A DNA stretch of 64,000 nt from NCBI RefSeq assembly GCF_900188095.1, contig NZ_FZOT01000003.1:124001-188000 (forward strand), read 5' to 3'. The stretch's first letter is position 1; each line of letters starts with the position of its first letter. The translations under genes and the position numbers were made by a program. The DNA is from Noviherbaspirillum humi (GTDB lineage Bacteria; Pseudomonadota; Gammaproteobacteria; Burkholderiales; Burkholderiaceae_D). Below the pieces are notes generated by a model, which was not told the DNA's origin, did not search any database, and saw nothing but the letters and a program-made list of their open reading frames with translations. This document shows positions 24,812-35,000 of the stretch, piece after piece.

Positions 24812-26022
24812 CCGCTTCGACGGACACGGCCTCGGCGGCATCGCGCCGCCTGCGCCTGGGCGTATCGGGTCTTGGGCGCGCCTTTTCGCTCATGTTGCCC
24901 ACTTTCCTGAAGGAGGCGCGGATCGAGCTGGTTGCCGCATGCGATCCGCGCGAAACCGCACGCGCCCAGTTCGCGCGCGACTTCAACGCCCCGGTGTATG
25001 ACGACATCGACCAGTTGGCCCGCGACCCACGGGTAGAGGCAATCTACATCGCCAGCCCGCATCAATTCCATGCCGAACAGACGCGCGTGGCCGCCCGACA
25101 TGGCAAGCATGTGCTGGTGGAAAAGCCGATGGCGCTCACGGTGCAGGAATGCGACGCCATGATCGCCGACTGCGAACAGGCGGGGGTGTACCTCATCGTC
25201 GGCCATTGCCACAGTTTCGACAGTCCTTACCTGCAGGCGCGTGCGCTCATCGACAGCGGCGACTTCGGCGCAGTCCGCATGATCCATGCGCTCAACTACA
25301 CGGACTTCCTGTACCGCCCGCGCCGGCCCGAGGAACTGATGACCGAGGCTGGCGGCGGCGTGGTGTTCAGCCAGGCGGCGCACCAGGTGGACGTGGTGCG
25401 CCTGCTGGCCGGACAACGGGCCGTTCGGGTTCGCGCGGTGATGGGACGATGGGACGAGGCGCGACCGACCGAAGGCGCCTATTCGGCGCTGCTCTGGTTC
25501 GAGAACGGCGCCTTCGCATCGATCAGCTACAACGGCTATGGCCACTTCGATTCCGACGAATGGTGTGACTGGGTAGGCGAACTGGGCGCGCCGAAAGACC
25601 CCGCCGACTATGGCGCTGCGCGCCGTCGCCTGGCCGGTGTCGCATCGGCCGACGAAGAGGCGCGGCTGAAGAATGCGGCCACCTATGGCGGCCCGCAATA
25701 TAAAGCGCCGGCGTCTGCCGGTTCGGGAAGCAGCGGCGGTCGGCATCAGCATTTCGGGCCGGTTATCGTGTCCTGCGAAAGGGCCGATCTTCGGCCTTTG
25801 CCTGACGGATTGATGGTGTATGGCGACATGCAGCGTGAACGGCGGGCCTTGCCGGCCCCGGCGGTGCCGCGTTTCGAGGTCATCGATGAGCTCTACGCAG
25901 CAATCCAGCACGGCGAAAAGCCGCTGCACGATGGCTATTGGGCACGCGCCACGCTGGAAATCTGCCTGGCGCTGCTGGCATCCGGGAAGACCGATAGCGA
26001 CGTGTCGCTTGTTCTGCAATGA
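24808..26022 (+). CDS. Gfo/Idh/MocA oxidoreductase, probable 4,5-dihydroxy-dihydrophthalate dehydrogenase
   Basis: 404 residues. The N-terminal Rossmann domain begins [20 protein letters not shown], the EKP motif is present ([10 protein letters not shown]), and the C-terminal domain carries [21 protein letters not shown] with the usual H. In phthalate pathways a member of this family oxidises the cis-4,5-dihydrodiol to 4,5-dihydroxyphthalate with NAD+. The overlap with the reductase gene and the oxygenase upstream support this role. The start was set at 24808 by the ATGA overlap; the longer frame is a shadow of the reductase. Confidence 0.88.
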   Translation: MTASTDTASAASRRLRLGVSGLGRAFSLMLPTFLKEARIELVAACDPRETARAQFARDFNAPVYDDIDQLARDPRVEAIYIASPHQFHAEQTRVAARHGKHVLVEKPMALTVQECDAMIADCEQAGVYLIVGHCHSFDSPYLQARALIDSGDFGAVRMIHALNYTDFLYRPRRPEELMTEAGGGVVFSQAAHQVDVVRLLAGQRAVRVRAVMGRWDEARPTEGAYSALLWFENGAFASISYNGYGHFDSDEWCDWVGELGAPKDPADYGAARRRLAGVASADEEARLKNAATYGGPQYKAPASAGSGSSGGRHQHFGPVIVSCERADLRPLPDGLMVYGDMQRERRALPAPAVPRFEVIDELYAAIQHGEKPLHDGYWARATLEICLALLASGKTDSDVSLVLQ

Positions 26023-26184
26023 ACCGATTGCAGCTAAATCACTTGTTCTCCTCGGCGCGGATTTGATTTACTGTAAAGATGGACGGCCTCATCCAGAAGC
26101 TGCAATCAAGCTGATAACCATAATTAAAGCCATTCGTTGCCGTCACAAATGGCTCCATTTCATACAAGAGAAATAGAGGACGAT

Positions 26185-27156
26185 ATGACAAAACGAAAAT
26201 TGATTTGCACGATGGTGGCGTCGGCTGCCTTGCTGGCGATGCCAGGCGCCGTATTCGCACAGGAAAGTCCCAAGGTGATCCGATTCGTCGTCCCCTATGC
26301 GCCGGGAGGGCTGCCGGACACCGTGGCGCGCATCGTCGCGCAGCATCTGCAGCAGAACAGCGGAAAGACCGTGGTTGTCGAAAACCGCCCCGGAGCGAAT
26401 GGAGCGGTTGCCGCCGCCGCGCTGGCGACCTCGCCGGCCGACGGAAGCACTTTCCTGGTCACGGACGGATCGATGATCACGATCAATCCCCTGATCACGA
26501 AGAACATGTCATATAACCCGGACAAGGACCTGGTGCCGGTATCCTTGATTGCGACGTCGCCGCTCTTCCTGGCCACCAACGCCAACGTCAAGGCCAACAC
26601 CCTGGATGAATTCATCAAGCTCGCCAAGGCGAATGGCGCTTCCATGAACTATGGTTCGTCCGGGATCGGCAGCTCGCATCATCTGGCGATGGAGGCGTTG
26701 AAAGCAGGGCTGGGCATCCCGCTGCAGCACATCCCGTACAAGGGTTCCGGCGCTTCCGTACCGGCCTTGGTGGGTTCCCAGGTGGACGTGGTTTATTCCG
26801 CCTATCCTTCGCTTGCCGGCTTCGCCAAAGACGGCAAGGTGAAAATCCTCGCGACCAATTCGGCCACCCGGTCCAGTCTGGCGCCCAACGTCCCGGCCGT
26901 CGCGGAGAAACTGCCGGGTTATGACTTCGCGGTGCGGGTCATTGCGCTGGCACGCGCTGGCACGCCCCAACCGGTGATTCAGACGATGTCGTCCGAGATC
27001 GCCAAGGTGGTCAAGGAAGCCGACGTGGTCAGCAAGTTCAAGTCCGCCGGTATCGAGCCGGTAGGCGGGTCTCCGGCACAGCTGGAAGAAGCGCTCAAGG
27101 CGGAGAAGGAACGCATGGCCGTCGCAGGCAAACAGGCGCACCTGCTCCCGGAATAA
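26185..27156 (+). CDS. Tripartite tricarboxylate transporter substrate-binding protein (TctC/Bug family)
   Basis: 323-residue periplasmic protein with signal peptide ending in FAQ. Bug-family features are complete: IRFVVPYAPGGLPDTVARIV, VVVENRPGANGAVAAAALA, LTRK-like YGSSGIGSSHHLAMEALKAG and the C-terminal helix. These proteins bind carboxylic acids such as citrate, terephthalate or nicotinate. TctA and TctB genes are absent here, which is common for Bug proteins in Burkholderiales. Its place after the phthalate-type genes suggests an aromatic diacid ligand. A good ribosome-binding site (AGAGGA) precedes the ATG at 26185. Confidence 0.92.
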   Translation: MTKRKLICTMVASAALLAMPGAVFAQESPKVIRFVVPYAPGGLPDTVARIVAQHLQQNSGKTVVVENRPGANGAVAAAALATSPADGSTFLVTDGSMITINPLITKNMSYNPDKDLVPVSLIATSPLFLATNANVKANTLDEFIKLAKANGASMNYGSSGIGSSHHLAMEALKAGLGIPLQHIPYKGSGASVPALVGSQVDVVYSAYPSLAGFAKDGKVKILATNSATRSSLAPNVPAVAEKLPGYDFAVRVIALARAGTPQPVIQTMSSEIAKVVKEADVVSKFKSAGIEPVGGSPAQLEEALKAEKERMAVAGKQAHLLPE

Positions 27157-27433
27157 AAGGCCTCGCTGCTGGCATGCGAGTCTGCGCTATCCGGACGCCT
27201 GCGCCATGCGGTCCGGATGGCAGGCCAACTGGTCTTGACTTACGCTCGACGCCGTTCGAATCCATACCGTCGCCTCTGGCCATCGGAGGCGATTAGCGGT
27301 CGGGACAATCGGCGAGCAAATCCGTCCGTGCTTTCACAAGACGTGTCGGGGATGGCCTTTGTTGATGTCGAGTTGCTTTGTCCTTGGGACCATGGCGCGC
27401 ATGCGCCAGGCATCCTGCAGCAAGCTGCGGACG

Positions 27434-27982
27434 CTAATTCTTTCCGACACCGAGGCGTGCCAGATTACGCGTGGACGGCATGCGCCGATTTTCAGCCCTT
27501 GCCCTTTCTTCATCCTGGGCCAGGTTGGCGATGATCGCGAGCAGCGCCTTGCGCGTGGTAGCGATCTCAGCCGGGGTCAATCCGGCCGTGCCAACCGCAT
27601 TCACCTCCTCCGCCAACGGGACCAGCTTGCTTTTGAGCGCTTTGCCCACCGGTGTCAGGAAGACGTGCATGTTCTTCTTATTCCCCGGTAACTGGCGACG
27701 CTCGATATAGCCCAGGCTTTCCATCGCTTTCAACGCCACATTCGTCGTGGATTCCATGACGCCCGCCCCGTCGCTGAGTTCACGCTGAGTCAGGCCGTCC
27801 GCTTCCCATAGAATGCGCAGGAAGGCCCAGTGGCCGAAAGAAACGTCATGCTCCGTCAGGCGCAGCTGCAGCGCCCGGACCAATGCGCGGGTCGCGTCCT
27901 TGACCAGATGGGCCAGGCGATCGTCGGGTACCGCATCGCGCCAGTGCTGTAACAAGCGCTGGGTATCGTTATCACTCTTCAT
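27434..27982 (-). CDS. MarR-family transcriptional regulator
   Basis: 182 residues. The winged helix-turn-helix core is clear: HWAFLRILWEADGLTQRELS, VMESTTNVALKAMESLGYIE and the wing RRQLPGNKKNMHVFLTPVGK. Helical ends provide dimerisation. MarR proteins of this kind often repress aromatic degradation genes and are released by a substrate or CoA ester. It is convergent with the TctC gene and is the only intact regulator within the phthalate-type region, so it may act at the palindrome near 22172. That link is inference. Confidence 0.88.
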   Translation of the reverse strand: MKSDNDTQRLLQHWRDAVPDDRLAHLVKDATRALVRALQLRLTEHDVSFGHWAFLRILWEADGLTQRELSDGAGVMESTTNVALKAMESLGYIERRQLPGNKKNMHVFLTPVGKALKSKLVPLAEEVNAVGTAGLTPAEIATTRKALLAIIANLAQDEERARAENRRMPSTRNLARLGVGKN

Positions 27983-28009
27983 GGAGCATTATCGTACCCG
28001 CAAATCGAC

Positions 28010-28140
28010 CACTCGGAGGCTGCAGGTCTTTTTGCCGGCGTCGCTGGGGCCGATGATGGCGTGCAGCTCGCCCGGCTGGATGTCGATCGACACGTGGTCG
28101 GTGACCCGCAGGCCGCCATGGCTGGTCGACCGGAATGGAT
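28010..28140 (-). pseudogene. Fragment of an ABC transporter ATPase (LivG-like)
   Basis: On the minus strand one frame reads HGGLRVTDHVSIDIQPGELH and AIIGPSDAGKKT, the region up to the Walker A motif of branched-chain amino acid type ATPases (usually GPNGAGKTT). Walker A is altered and the sequence ends in a stop some 11 codons later, just before the MarR gene. Everything beyond is lost. It is too short to work and marks the edge of a deleted transport operon. Confidence 0.75.
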
Positions 28141-28219
28141 GCGGTGGCTTTACTTCCCGAAAGACGGCTCCCGCCGGATCCGTATATCATGAGCGATCCG
28201 CATTCGTACAAGGCCTGCA

Positions 28220-30451
28220 ATGACCATCCGTACCCGTCTCATCGCGCTGGTGCTGTCCGTCATGCTGCCTGCCTTCCTGGCTTCCGCGCTGGCGGTATGG
28301 TTCGTCTATACGGAGCAGAAGCTCGCCCAGGACAAGGGCATTGCCGAAGCGGCGCGCGCCCTGGCGCTGCTGGTCGACAATGAAATCGAGGCTTCCGAAA
28401 CCCTGTTGAGAGGCCTTGCCGCCTCGCCCCTGCTGTCCCAGGGCGATATTCCGGCCTTCTACGAACACGCCAGGCGCGTCGCTCCGACGCCGGACACCAC
28501 CATCGTGCTGAGTTCGCTCGATGGCCGCCAGCTCCTCAATACCCGCTTGCCGTTCGGCCGTACGGTAAAGAGCGTGAATTCGCGGTTGATGGAATTGCGG
28601 CGCCGCGCCGGAAACGATGCCGTCGTCGTTTCCGATCTGTTCATTGCCCAGGTGAGCAATCGCCATGATTTCGTGGTTCAGGTGCCGGTCGTCATCGATG
28701 GCGCCGTCCGCTACCATCTCGGGCGCGGCATGTCGGCGAGCCTGATGCAGCCCCTGCTCAAGGGCCAGGGATTGCCGGCCAACTGGGTGGCCGCGGTGAT
28801 CGACCGCCAGGGAACCGTGGTTGCCCGCACTGCCGACGGCGAACGCTTCGTCGGCCAGAAAATGAACGGCAGCCTCGCCGAGAAGATCGCGCGCCATCCC
28901 GAAAGCGGAACCAACGACGGCTACACGCTCGACGGCCGGCAGGTGAAGGCGTTCTATTACCGCGCGCCCGAATCGCAATGGACGGTGATCCTGAGCGTGC
29001 CAACGACCGAACTGAGGCGCCCAGCGGTTCAGGCGGCATTGCTCCTGACGGCGCTGATGGCGATCATCCTGACGAGCGCCATCATCCTCGCCCGCCATTA
29101 CGCCTCGCAGACGGTGGGCGCCGTGCAGCGGCTGCAGGAGCATGCGGCGCGCCTGGGCCGGGGCGAAGCGGTGCCTCCGGCGGCATCCGGCCTGATGGAA
29201 CTGGACGCGGTTCAGAACGAGCTGGTCTCCGCCAGCAACCGGATCCGGCAAAACCAGACGGAGCTGAAGAAAAAAGTGGCGGAGGCGATCGAGTCCACCG
29301 AACGGGCCCAGCGCGCCCTGCTCCAGGCGCAGAAGCTTGAAGCCCTCGGCCGCCTGACGGGCGGCGTCGCGCACGATTTCAACAACGTCCTGCAGACGCT
29401 CACCACCTCGCTGCATTTGATCCGGATCGAGCGGCAGCCGGAGCGCATCCTTCAACGCGTGGACCTGTGCGAGAAGGCGATCGCCCGCGCCACGGCGCTG
29501 GTCGGGCAGATGCGCTCCTTCGGCCGGGTCAACAATGTGGCGCTCGAAACCTTCGATCCCGGCGCCGCCGTGTCGGGCATGATGCCGATGGCGGAAAGCG
29601 CCATGCCCAGCAACATCAGGCTGAAACAGGAGATCGCCTCCCCCATCTGGCCGGTGACGGCGGACCCGACCCAGCTGGAACTGGCGTTGCTGAATCTGCT
29701 GATGAATGCCCGCGATGCGATGCCCGCCGGCGGCGACATCGTCGTGCGCGTCAAGAATGATGCGCACGATGCCGTGCGGCTGGGCTTGCCGGCCGGCGAC
29801 TATGTGTGCATCGAAGTCACCGACTGCGGCAGCGGGATGTCGCCGGAAGTGATGCAGAATGCGCTCGATCCGTTCTTCACGACCAAGCCGGTCGACAAGG
29901 GGACCGGGCTGGGACTGCCGCAGGCCTACGGCTTCGCGGCCCAGGCGGGCGGCATCCTGACCCTGGAAAGCGCTCTCGGCGCCGGGACCACGGTGCGCAT
30001 CCATCTGCCCCGCGAGACGCGCCGGTCGGTGCCGGCGCTGCCGGCCGCACGCTCGTCTGCCGGCCGGCCCGATGTCAGCGGCACGCTCCTCCTCGTGGAA
30101 GACGACGAACTGGTACGCCACAGCATGGCTCCCTTGCTGGCGGAAGCGGGATTCAACGTCATGCTCGCCGGCGATGGCGATGAAGCGTGGGCCATGATCC
30201 GCAGCGGCGCCGCCATCGACGCCATCCTGTCCGACATCGTCATGCCGGGGACGATGAACGGCGTCGCCCTGGCCCGCCATGTGCGCGCCCATTACCCCGC
30301 CATCGCCGTCTTGCTGGTGACCGGCTATTCGGACGAAGCTTCCGACATCGACGACATCCGGCTGCTGCCCAAGCCTTATCAAGTTTCCACCGTCATCGAC
30401 ATTCTCGCGGCAGCGATCGCCGAGCGAAGGGCGGCTGCGCTGTCCGCCTGA
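28220..30451 (+). CDS. Membrane-bound hybrid sensor histidine kinase
   Basis: 743 residues. A membrane helix (about 8-28) is followed by a periplasmic Cache-type sensor domain to about residue 265, a second helix (about 272-292), a coiled linker, the dimerisation domain with H385 in GRLTGGVAHDFNNVLQT, the ATPase domain (NLLMNARDAMPAGG, DCGSGMSPEV, GTGLGLPQAYGF) and a C-terminal receiver domain (LLLVEDDELVRHSM, DAILSDIVMPG, LLPKPY). It should sense a small molecule outside the membrane and start phosphotransfer. No response regulator with DNA-binding domain is adjacent, so the target is unknown. Confidence 0.92.
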   Translation: MTIRTRLIALVLSVMLPAFLASALAVWFVYTEQKLAQDKGIAEAARALALLVDNEIEASETLLRGLAASPLLSQGDIPAFYEHARRVAPTPDTTIVLSSLDGRQLLNTRLPFGRTVKSVNSRLMELRRRAGNDAVVVSDLFIAQVSNRHDFVVQVPVVIDGAVRYHLGRGMSASLMQPLLKGQGLPANWVAAVIDRQGTVVARTADGERFVGQKMNGSLAEKIARHPESGTNDGYTLDGRQVKAFYYRAPESQWTVILSVPTTELRRPAVQAALLLTALMAIILTSAIILARHYASQTVGAVQRLQEHAARLGRGEAVPPAASGLMELDAVQNELVSASNRIRQNQTELKKKVAEAIESTERAQRALLQAQKLEALGRLTGGVAHDFNNVLQTLTTSLHLIRIERQPERILQRVDLCEKAIARATALVGQMRSFGRVNNVALETFDPGAAVSGMMPMAESAMPSNIRLKQEIASPIWPVTADPTQLELALLNLLMNARDAMPAGGDIVVRVKNDAHDAVRLGLPAGDYVCIEVTDCGSGMSPEVMQNALDPFFTTKPVDKGTGLGLPQAYGFAAQAGGILTLESALGAGTTVRIHLPRETRRSVPALPAARSSAGRPDVSGTLLLVEDDELVRHSMAPLLAEAGFNVMLAGDGDEAWAMIRSGAAIDAILSDIVMPGTMNGVALARHVRAHYPAIAVLLVTGYSDEASDIDDIRLLPKPYQVSTVIDILAAAIAERRAAALSA

Positions 30452-30656
30452 ACCGTCGCACCCCCGGCAGGCGTGGACCCGCCGACATGCCATCAAGATA
30501 CTGAACCGGCTCTTTTCACTTCCATTGGCGCCGCTCAAGGCCTGGAACCATCGCTTTCGCAGCGCATCGTAACGCCCTGCAGGCGTTCACGGCGCGTCTG
30601 CCGGACGAAGATGGTCCGCGCACCCGCATTGCCGCCAAGCAGATGAAAGGGAAATG

Positions 30657-31724
30657 ATGACCTCCTCCACCCGTCAACTCGATCAGGCCGCACCGGACGA
30701 AGCCAGGGCGCCGGCGCTGCGCGGCAAGTCGATGCCGGTGATCGCCGGCCTGCTGGCCACACTGGCCGCTTCCGCCGCCTTCGTCCGCTACAAGACGAAT
30801 CAGGTGGAAAAGCAGAATCCGCCCGCCGGAAAATTCGTCGAGGTCAACGGGGTGCGGCTTCACTATGTCGAGCGGGGCGAAGGACAAGCGCTGGTCCTGC
30901 TGCACGGAAACGGCACCTCGTCGCAGGAGGTGGACAGCAGCGGGCTGATCGATGTGGCCTCGGCCAGCCATCGCGTCCTTGCCTTCGATCGCCCCGGCTA
31001 CGGCTACAGCGAGCGCCCGGGTCGGATGAAATGGAACGCAGAGGCGCAGGCCGACCTCCTGCATGAAGCGCTGCAGCGGCTCGGCGTCGAGAAGCCGATC
31101 ATCGTCGCCCACTCCTGGGCGACGATGGTGGCCATCGCCTTCGCGCTGCGCCATCCAGGCGCCGCGCGCAGCCTGGTGCTGCTTTCGGGCTACTACTACC
31201 CCACGCCGCGCATGGATGTGGCAGCATTCTCGCCGACCGCCCTCCCCGTCGTTGGCGACGCCATGCGCCACACGGTCTCGCCGCTCATCGGCCGGGCGAT
31301 GTGGCCTGCCTTTCTCGCCAAGCTGTTCGCGCCGACGGCCGCGCCGCAACGCTTCCTGAGCGAGTATCCGGTGTGGATGTCGCTGCGGCCCGGGCAGCTG
31401 CGCGCCACCACCGAAGAGATCGCGATGATGATTCCTTCGGCCGCCGAGCTGAGCGCGCGCTATGGCGAGCTGAAGCTGCCGGTGGTGATCATGGCCGGCA
31501 AGTCCGACCTGCATGTCCTGCCCCGGCTGCACTCGGAGCGCCTGCATGCCGCCATCCCGCACAGCAAGCTGGTGCTGGTATCCGGCGTGGGACACATGGT
31601 CACGCATTCGGCGCTGCCGGAAGTGATGCAGGCGATCCGGACGGCGGATGGTGACAGCCATGCAATGGCATCGCAAGGCGTCCCGGCCGCGCCGGCTTCC
31701 GCAGGGAGCGCTGCGGCCGGCTGA
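30657..31724 (+). CDS. Membrane-anchored alpha/beta hydrolase
   Basis: 355 residues. One N-terminal hydrophobic helix (VIAGLLATLAASAAFVRYK) probably anchors it, followed by an alpha/beta hydrolase domain: VLLHGNGTSSQEV (oxyanion region), FDRPGYGYSERP, nucleophile serine in VAHSWATMVAIAF, acid in MAGKSDLHV and histidine in GVGHMVTHS. The nucleophile elbow is HSWAT rather than the usual GHSxG-G. The last 25 residues are Ala/Gly-rich. Two ATG codons in a row (30654, 30657) fit the ribosome-binding site AAAGGGA; the second has better spacing. Substrate unknown. Confidence 0.88.
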   Translation: MTSSTRQLDQAAPDEARAPALRGKSMPVIAGLLATLAASAAFVRYKTNQVEKQNPPAGKFVEVNGVRLHYVERGEGQALVLLHGNGTSSQEVDSSGLIDVASASHRVLAFDRPGYGYSERPGRMKWNAEAQADLLHEALQRLGVEKPIIVAHSWATMVAIAFALRHPGAARSLVLLSGYYYPTPRMDVAAFSPTALPVVGDAMRHTVSPLIGRAMWPAFLAKLFAPTAAPQRFLSEYPVWMSLRPGQLRATTEEIAMMIPSAAELSARYGELKLPVVIMAGKSDLHVLPRLHSERLHAAIPHSKLVLVSGVGHMVTHSALPEVMQAIRTADGDSHAMASQGVPAAPASAGSAAAG

Positions 31725-32020
31725 GCGCGGCATTCGCTCAGGCAGTCGGAGGATATGCGGAACATGCCGCAACCACGCCCTCCGCGTCCCCGCTGGCAGC
31801 ACCTCATCCACAGCCCGGAAACCGCAGCGGCGCACGCATAGCCCGGGCAGCGAAGCCGGGCGGCTGACGCGTTATCGATTCTTCAACGCCATCTGGCGCA
31901 GGCAAGCCGCGCTTGCGTCAGGCGCCCCTGCTTTGGCGGCGGCTTGCCTTCCCCAATACACCACATGGGCGAACCCATTCCCGGACATGTCGGCTGCGAA
32001 GATTGACGCCATCCTCGGCA

Positions 32021-35000
32021 ATGAACTATAGTCGGTTCATATTGCCGCAAAGAAACTCCATCAGCAGTTCCATGTCCATGCCTTCCCTTGCCGCACCGGC
32101 ACTCGCAGCCACACTGCGCCAGCTTGCCGACACCGCCCGAATGATCGTCTGGATGACGGATGCCGACGGGAATTGCCTCTATCTCAACCAGAGCGTCGCC
32201 GCCGCCGTGGGCGACCATAGTCGGATCCACCTGTCGGACTGGCTGCAATTCATTCATCCTGAGGACGCCGGCGCGGTTCATGCGCAGCTCGCCGAAGCCT
32301 TCCGCACCCGCGCCGAATACCAGCATGAGTACCGCATCCTGAAGGGCGACGGTTCCAGCCGCTGGGTGCTCGGCTGCGGCGCGGCGCGCTTCGATGCCGA
32401 TGGCCGGTTCGCTGGCTACAACGGCACCATCCTGGATGTCACGCGGCAGCACGAGGCCCATGAGCGGCTGGCGCGCAGCGAAGCGGAGTACCGCCTGCTG
32501 GCCGAAAACACTTCGGACCTGATCTGCCGCTGCGACGCCGACGGCAACTATGTCTATGTCTCTCCGTCCTATCAGCGGCTGCTCGGCCATGATCCGGCGC
32601 GGATCATCGGCACCAGCGCCCTGTCCACCGTGCATCCCGACGACGTGCCGCAGATCCTGGAAGAGCTTCAGCGCCAGGAAATCACCGGCGCCGATCCGCA
32701 GGTGATCGATATCCGCAAGGGCGACAGCAGCGGCCGCTACCTCTGGGTCGGCGCCAAGATCGAAGCCATCTGCGATCCGATCACCCGCAAGCGCTCGGGC
32801 ACGGTATCCATCCTGCGCGACATCGCCGAGGAGAGGCGCGCCCGGGAGCAGATCAGGCGCAGCGAAGAGCGCTTCCGCCGCCTGACGCAGCTTTCCTCCG
32901 ACTGGTATTGGGAGACCGACAGCGGCGACCGCTTCACGTTCATCTCCGAGGGCATCCATAAGGTTCTCGGCACGCAGCCGCAGGATCTTCTCGGCGCCCG
33001 GCGCGGCGACCTCGCCGTCAGCTTCGGCAATACCGAGCTGCCGCACTACCAGGAAGCGATCGGCAATCACCAGCCGTTTCGCGACATCGTCTTCTCCGGC
33101 ACGAACCGGCTGACGGGCAGGCGTTTCCACGCCAGCATTTCAGGCGAACCGGTGTTCGCCGACGGGCAGTTCAAGGGCTACCACGGCATCGGCCGGAACA
33201 TCACCAAGGAAAGAACGGTGTTCCAGCAGCTGTCGGATCTCGCCGACGAGAACAAGGCCCTGGTGGAGCATTCGACCGACATCATTTCCCTCGCCGATGG
33301 ACAGGGCAGGCTGCTGCGCATCAACGACGCCGTCCGCGACGTGCTCGGCTACGAGCCGCAGGCCTGCCTGGGCCGGGTGCATGCCGACTTCCTCCATCCC
33401 GACGACGTGCCGCACGTGAAGGCGATGGCGGACGAACTGCGCAGCGCCAGCGGGATGGGCATGGTGAAGGACTATGAGTCGCGCTATCTGCGCAAGGATG
33501 GCGGGATCGCCTACCTTTCGCTGTCGGCCAGCTGGTCGGCGAAGAAGAAGGTCATGTACTGCATTGCCCGCGATGTCACCGAACGCAACCTGGCGCGCAT
33601 CGCGCTGCAGGCATCGAAGGACCAGATGCTCACCATGCTGGAAAGCATAGGCGACGCCTTCTTCGCGCTGGATGGCAACTGGCGCATCACCTACATGAAC
33701 CAGAAGACCGCGCAGTTCGCCGGCATCGAGCGCGACAGCGCCATCGGCCAGATCGTATGGCAGGTGATCCCCGGCATCGTCGACATGCCGGTGTTCCGGC
33801 ATTATGAAACCGTCATGCTGAGCCGCGTGCCGCTGGTGGTGGAGGAATACTGGGAGCCGTCGGATGCCTGGGTCGAGGCCCGCATCCATCCGCAGAGCGA
33901 CGGCATCGCCGTCTACTTCCACGACATCACGGCGCGGCGCGATGCCGAACGCACCATCCGCGACAGCGAGAAGCGCCTGCGCGAAATCATCGAGATGACG
34001 CCGGCCGCCTACATCCTGGCCGACGGCCAGGCCCATTTCCTCGATGTCAATCCAGCCCTGTGCGAGCTGTCCGGCTATGCCAAGGAAGAGCTGGTCGGCC
34101 AGGGGCTGGGCGTGCTTTTCACGTATTGTCCCTGGCACGGCGCGCTCTCAATGCCCTTCGGCCCGACCGTGGCGCACGGCATGGAAGCCGTCATCCGCCA
34201 CAAGCAGGGGCATGAGCTGCATGTGCTGTTCAGCGGCAGCATCCGGCGCGGCACGGACGGCATGGCGGAATCCTTCACCGCCTTCCTCAACGACATCACG
34301 CAGCGCAAGCAGGTCGAGCAGCAGCTCGAAACCCTGGCCACGCACGACATGCTCACCGGCCTGCCGAACCGCGTGCTGATCAATCGCCGGCTGCAGAAGA
34401 TGCTGGATGCCTCGCCCGACGAAGCGATCGCGGTGATGTTCATCGACCTCGACCGCTTCAAGGAGGTCAACGATTCGATGGGCCATGCGCCCGGCGACCT
34501 GCTGCTGCGCCAGGTCGCGCACCGGCTTCAGGGCTGCATGCGCCCGGCCGATGTGGTGGCGCGGCTCGGCGGCGACGAATTCGTCGTGGCGGCGCACTGC
34601 TCCGACGGACGCAGTTCGGCGGCGGCCATTGCGCGCAAGCTGCTGGCCAGCCTGGCCGAACCGTTCCAGGTGGAGGGCCAGGAAGTCTTCATCAGCGCCT
34701 CGATCGGCATCAGCATGTTCTCCGAGGACGGGCGCACCAAGGAACTGCTGTTCCAGAATGCCGATACCGCCATGTACCGCGCCAAGACGGGCGGCCGCAA
34801 CAATTTCCAGTTCTTCGAAGCCGAGATGACCGCCGAGGCGAAACGCCGCATGGCGCTGGAGCATTCGCTGCGGCGCGCGCTGGAGCGGAATGAATTCGAG
34901 GTGCACTACCAGCCGCGGGTGGACCTGAAGTCGCTGCGCGTGGTGGGCATGGAAGCCCTGCTGCGCTGGAACCATCCGCAGATGGGATGGATTCCGCCAT

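Noticed and set aside
27217-27534. 105-codon plus-strand frame after the TctC gene
   Set aside because: Overlaps the MarR gene on the other strand and has no coding character.
28187-30538. A 783-codon minus-strand frame
   Set aside because: Antisense shadow of the histidine kinase at 28220.
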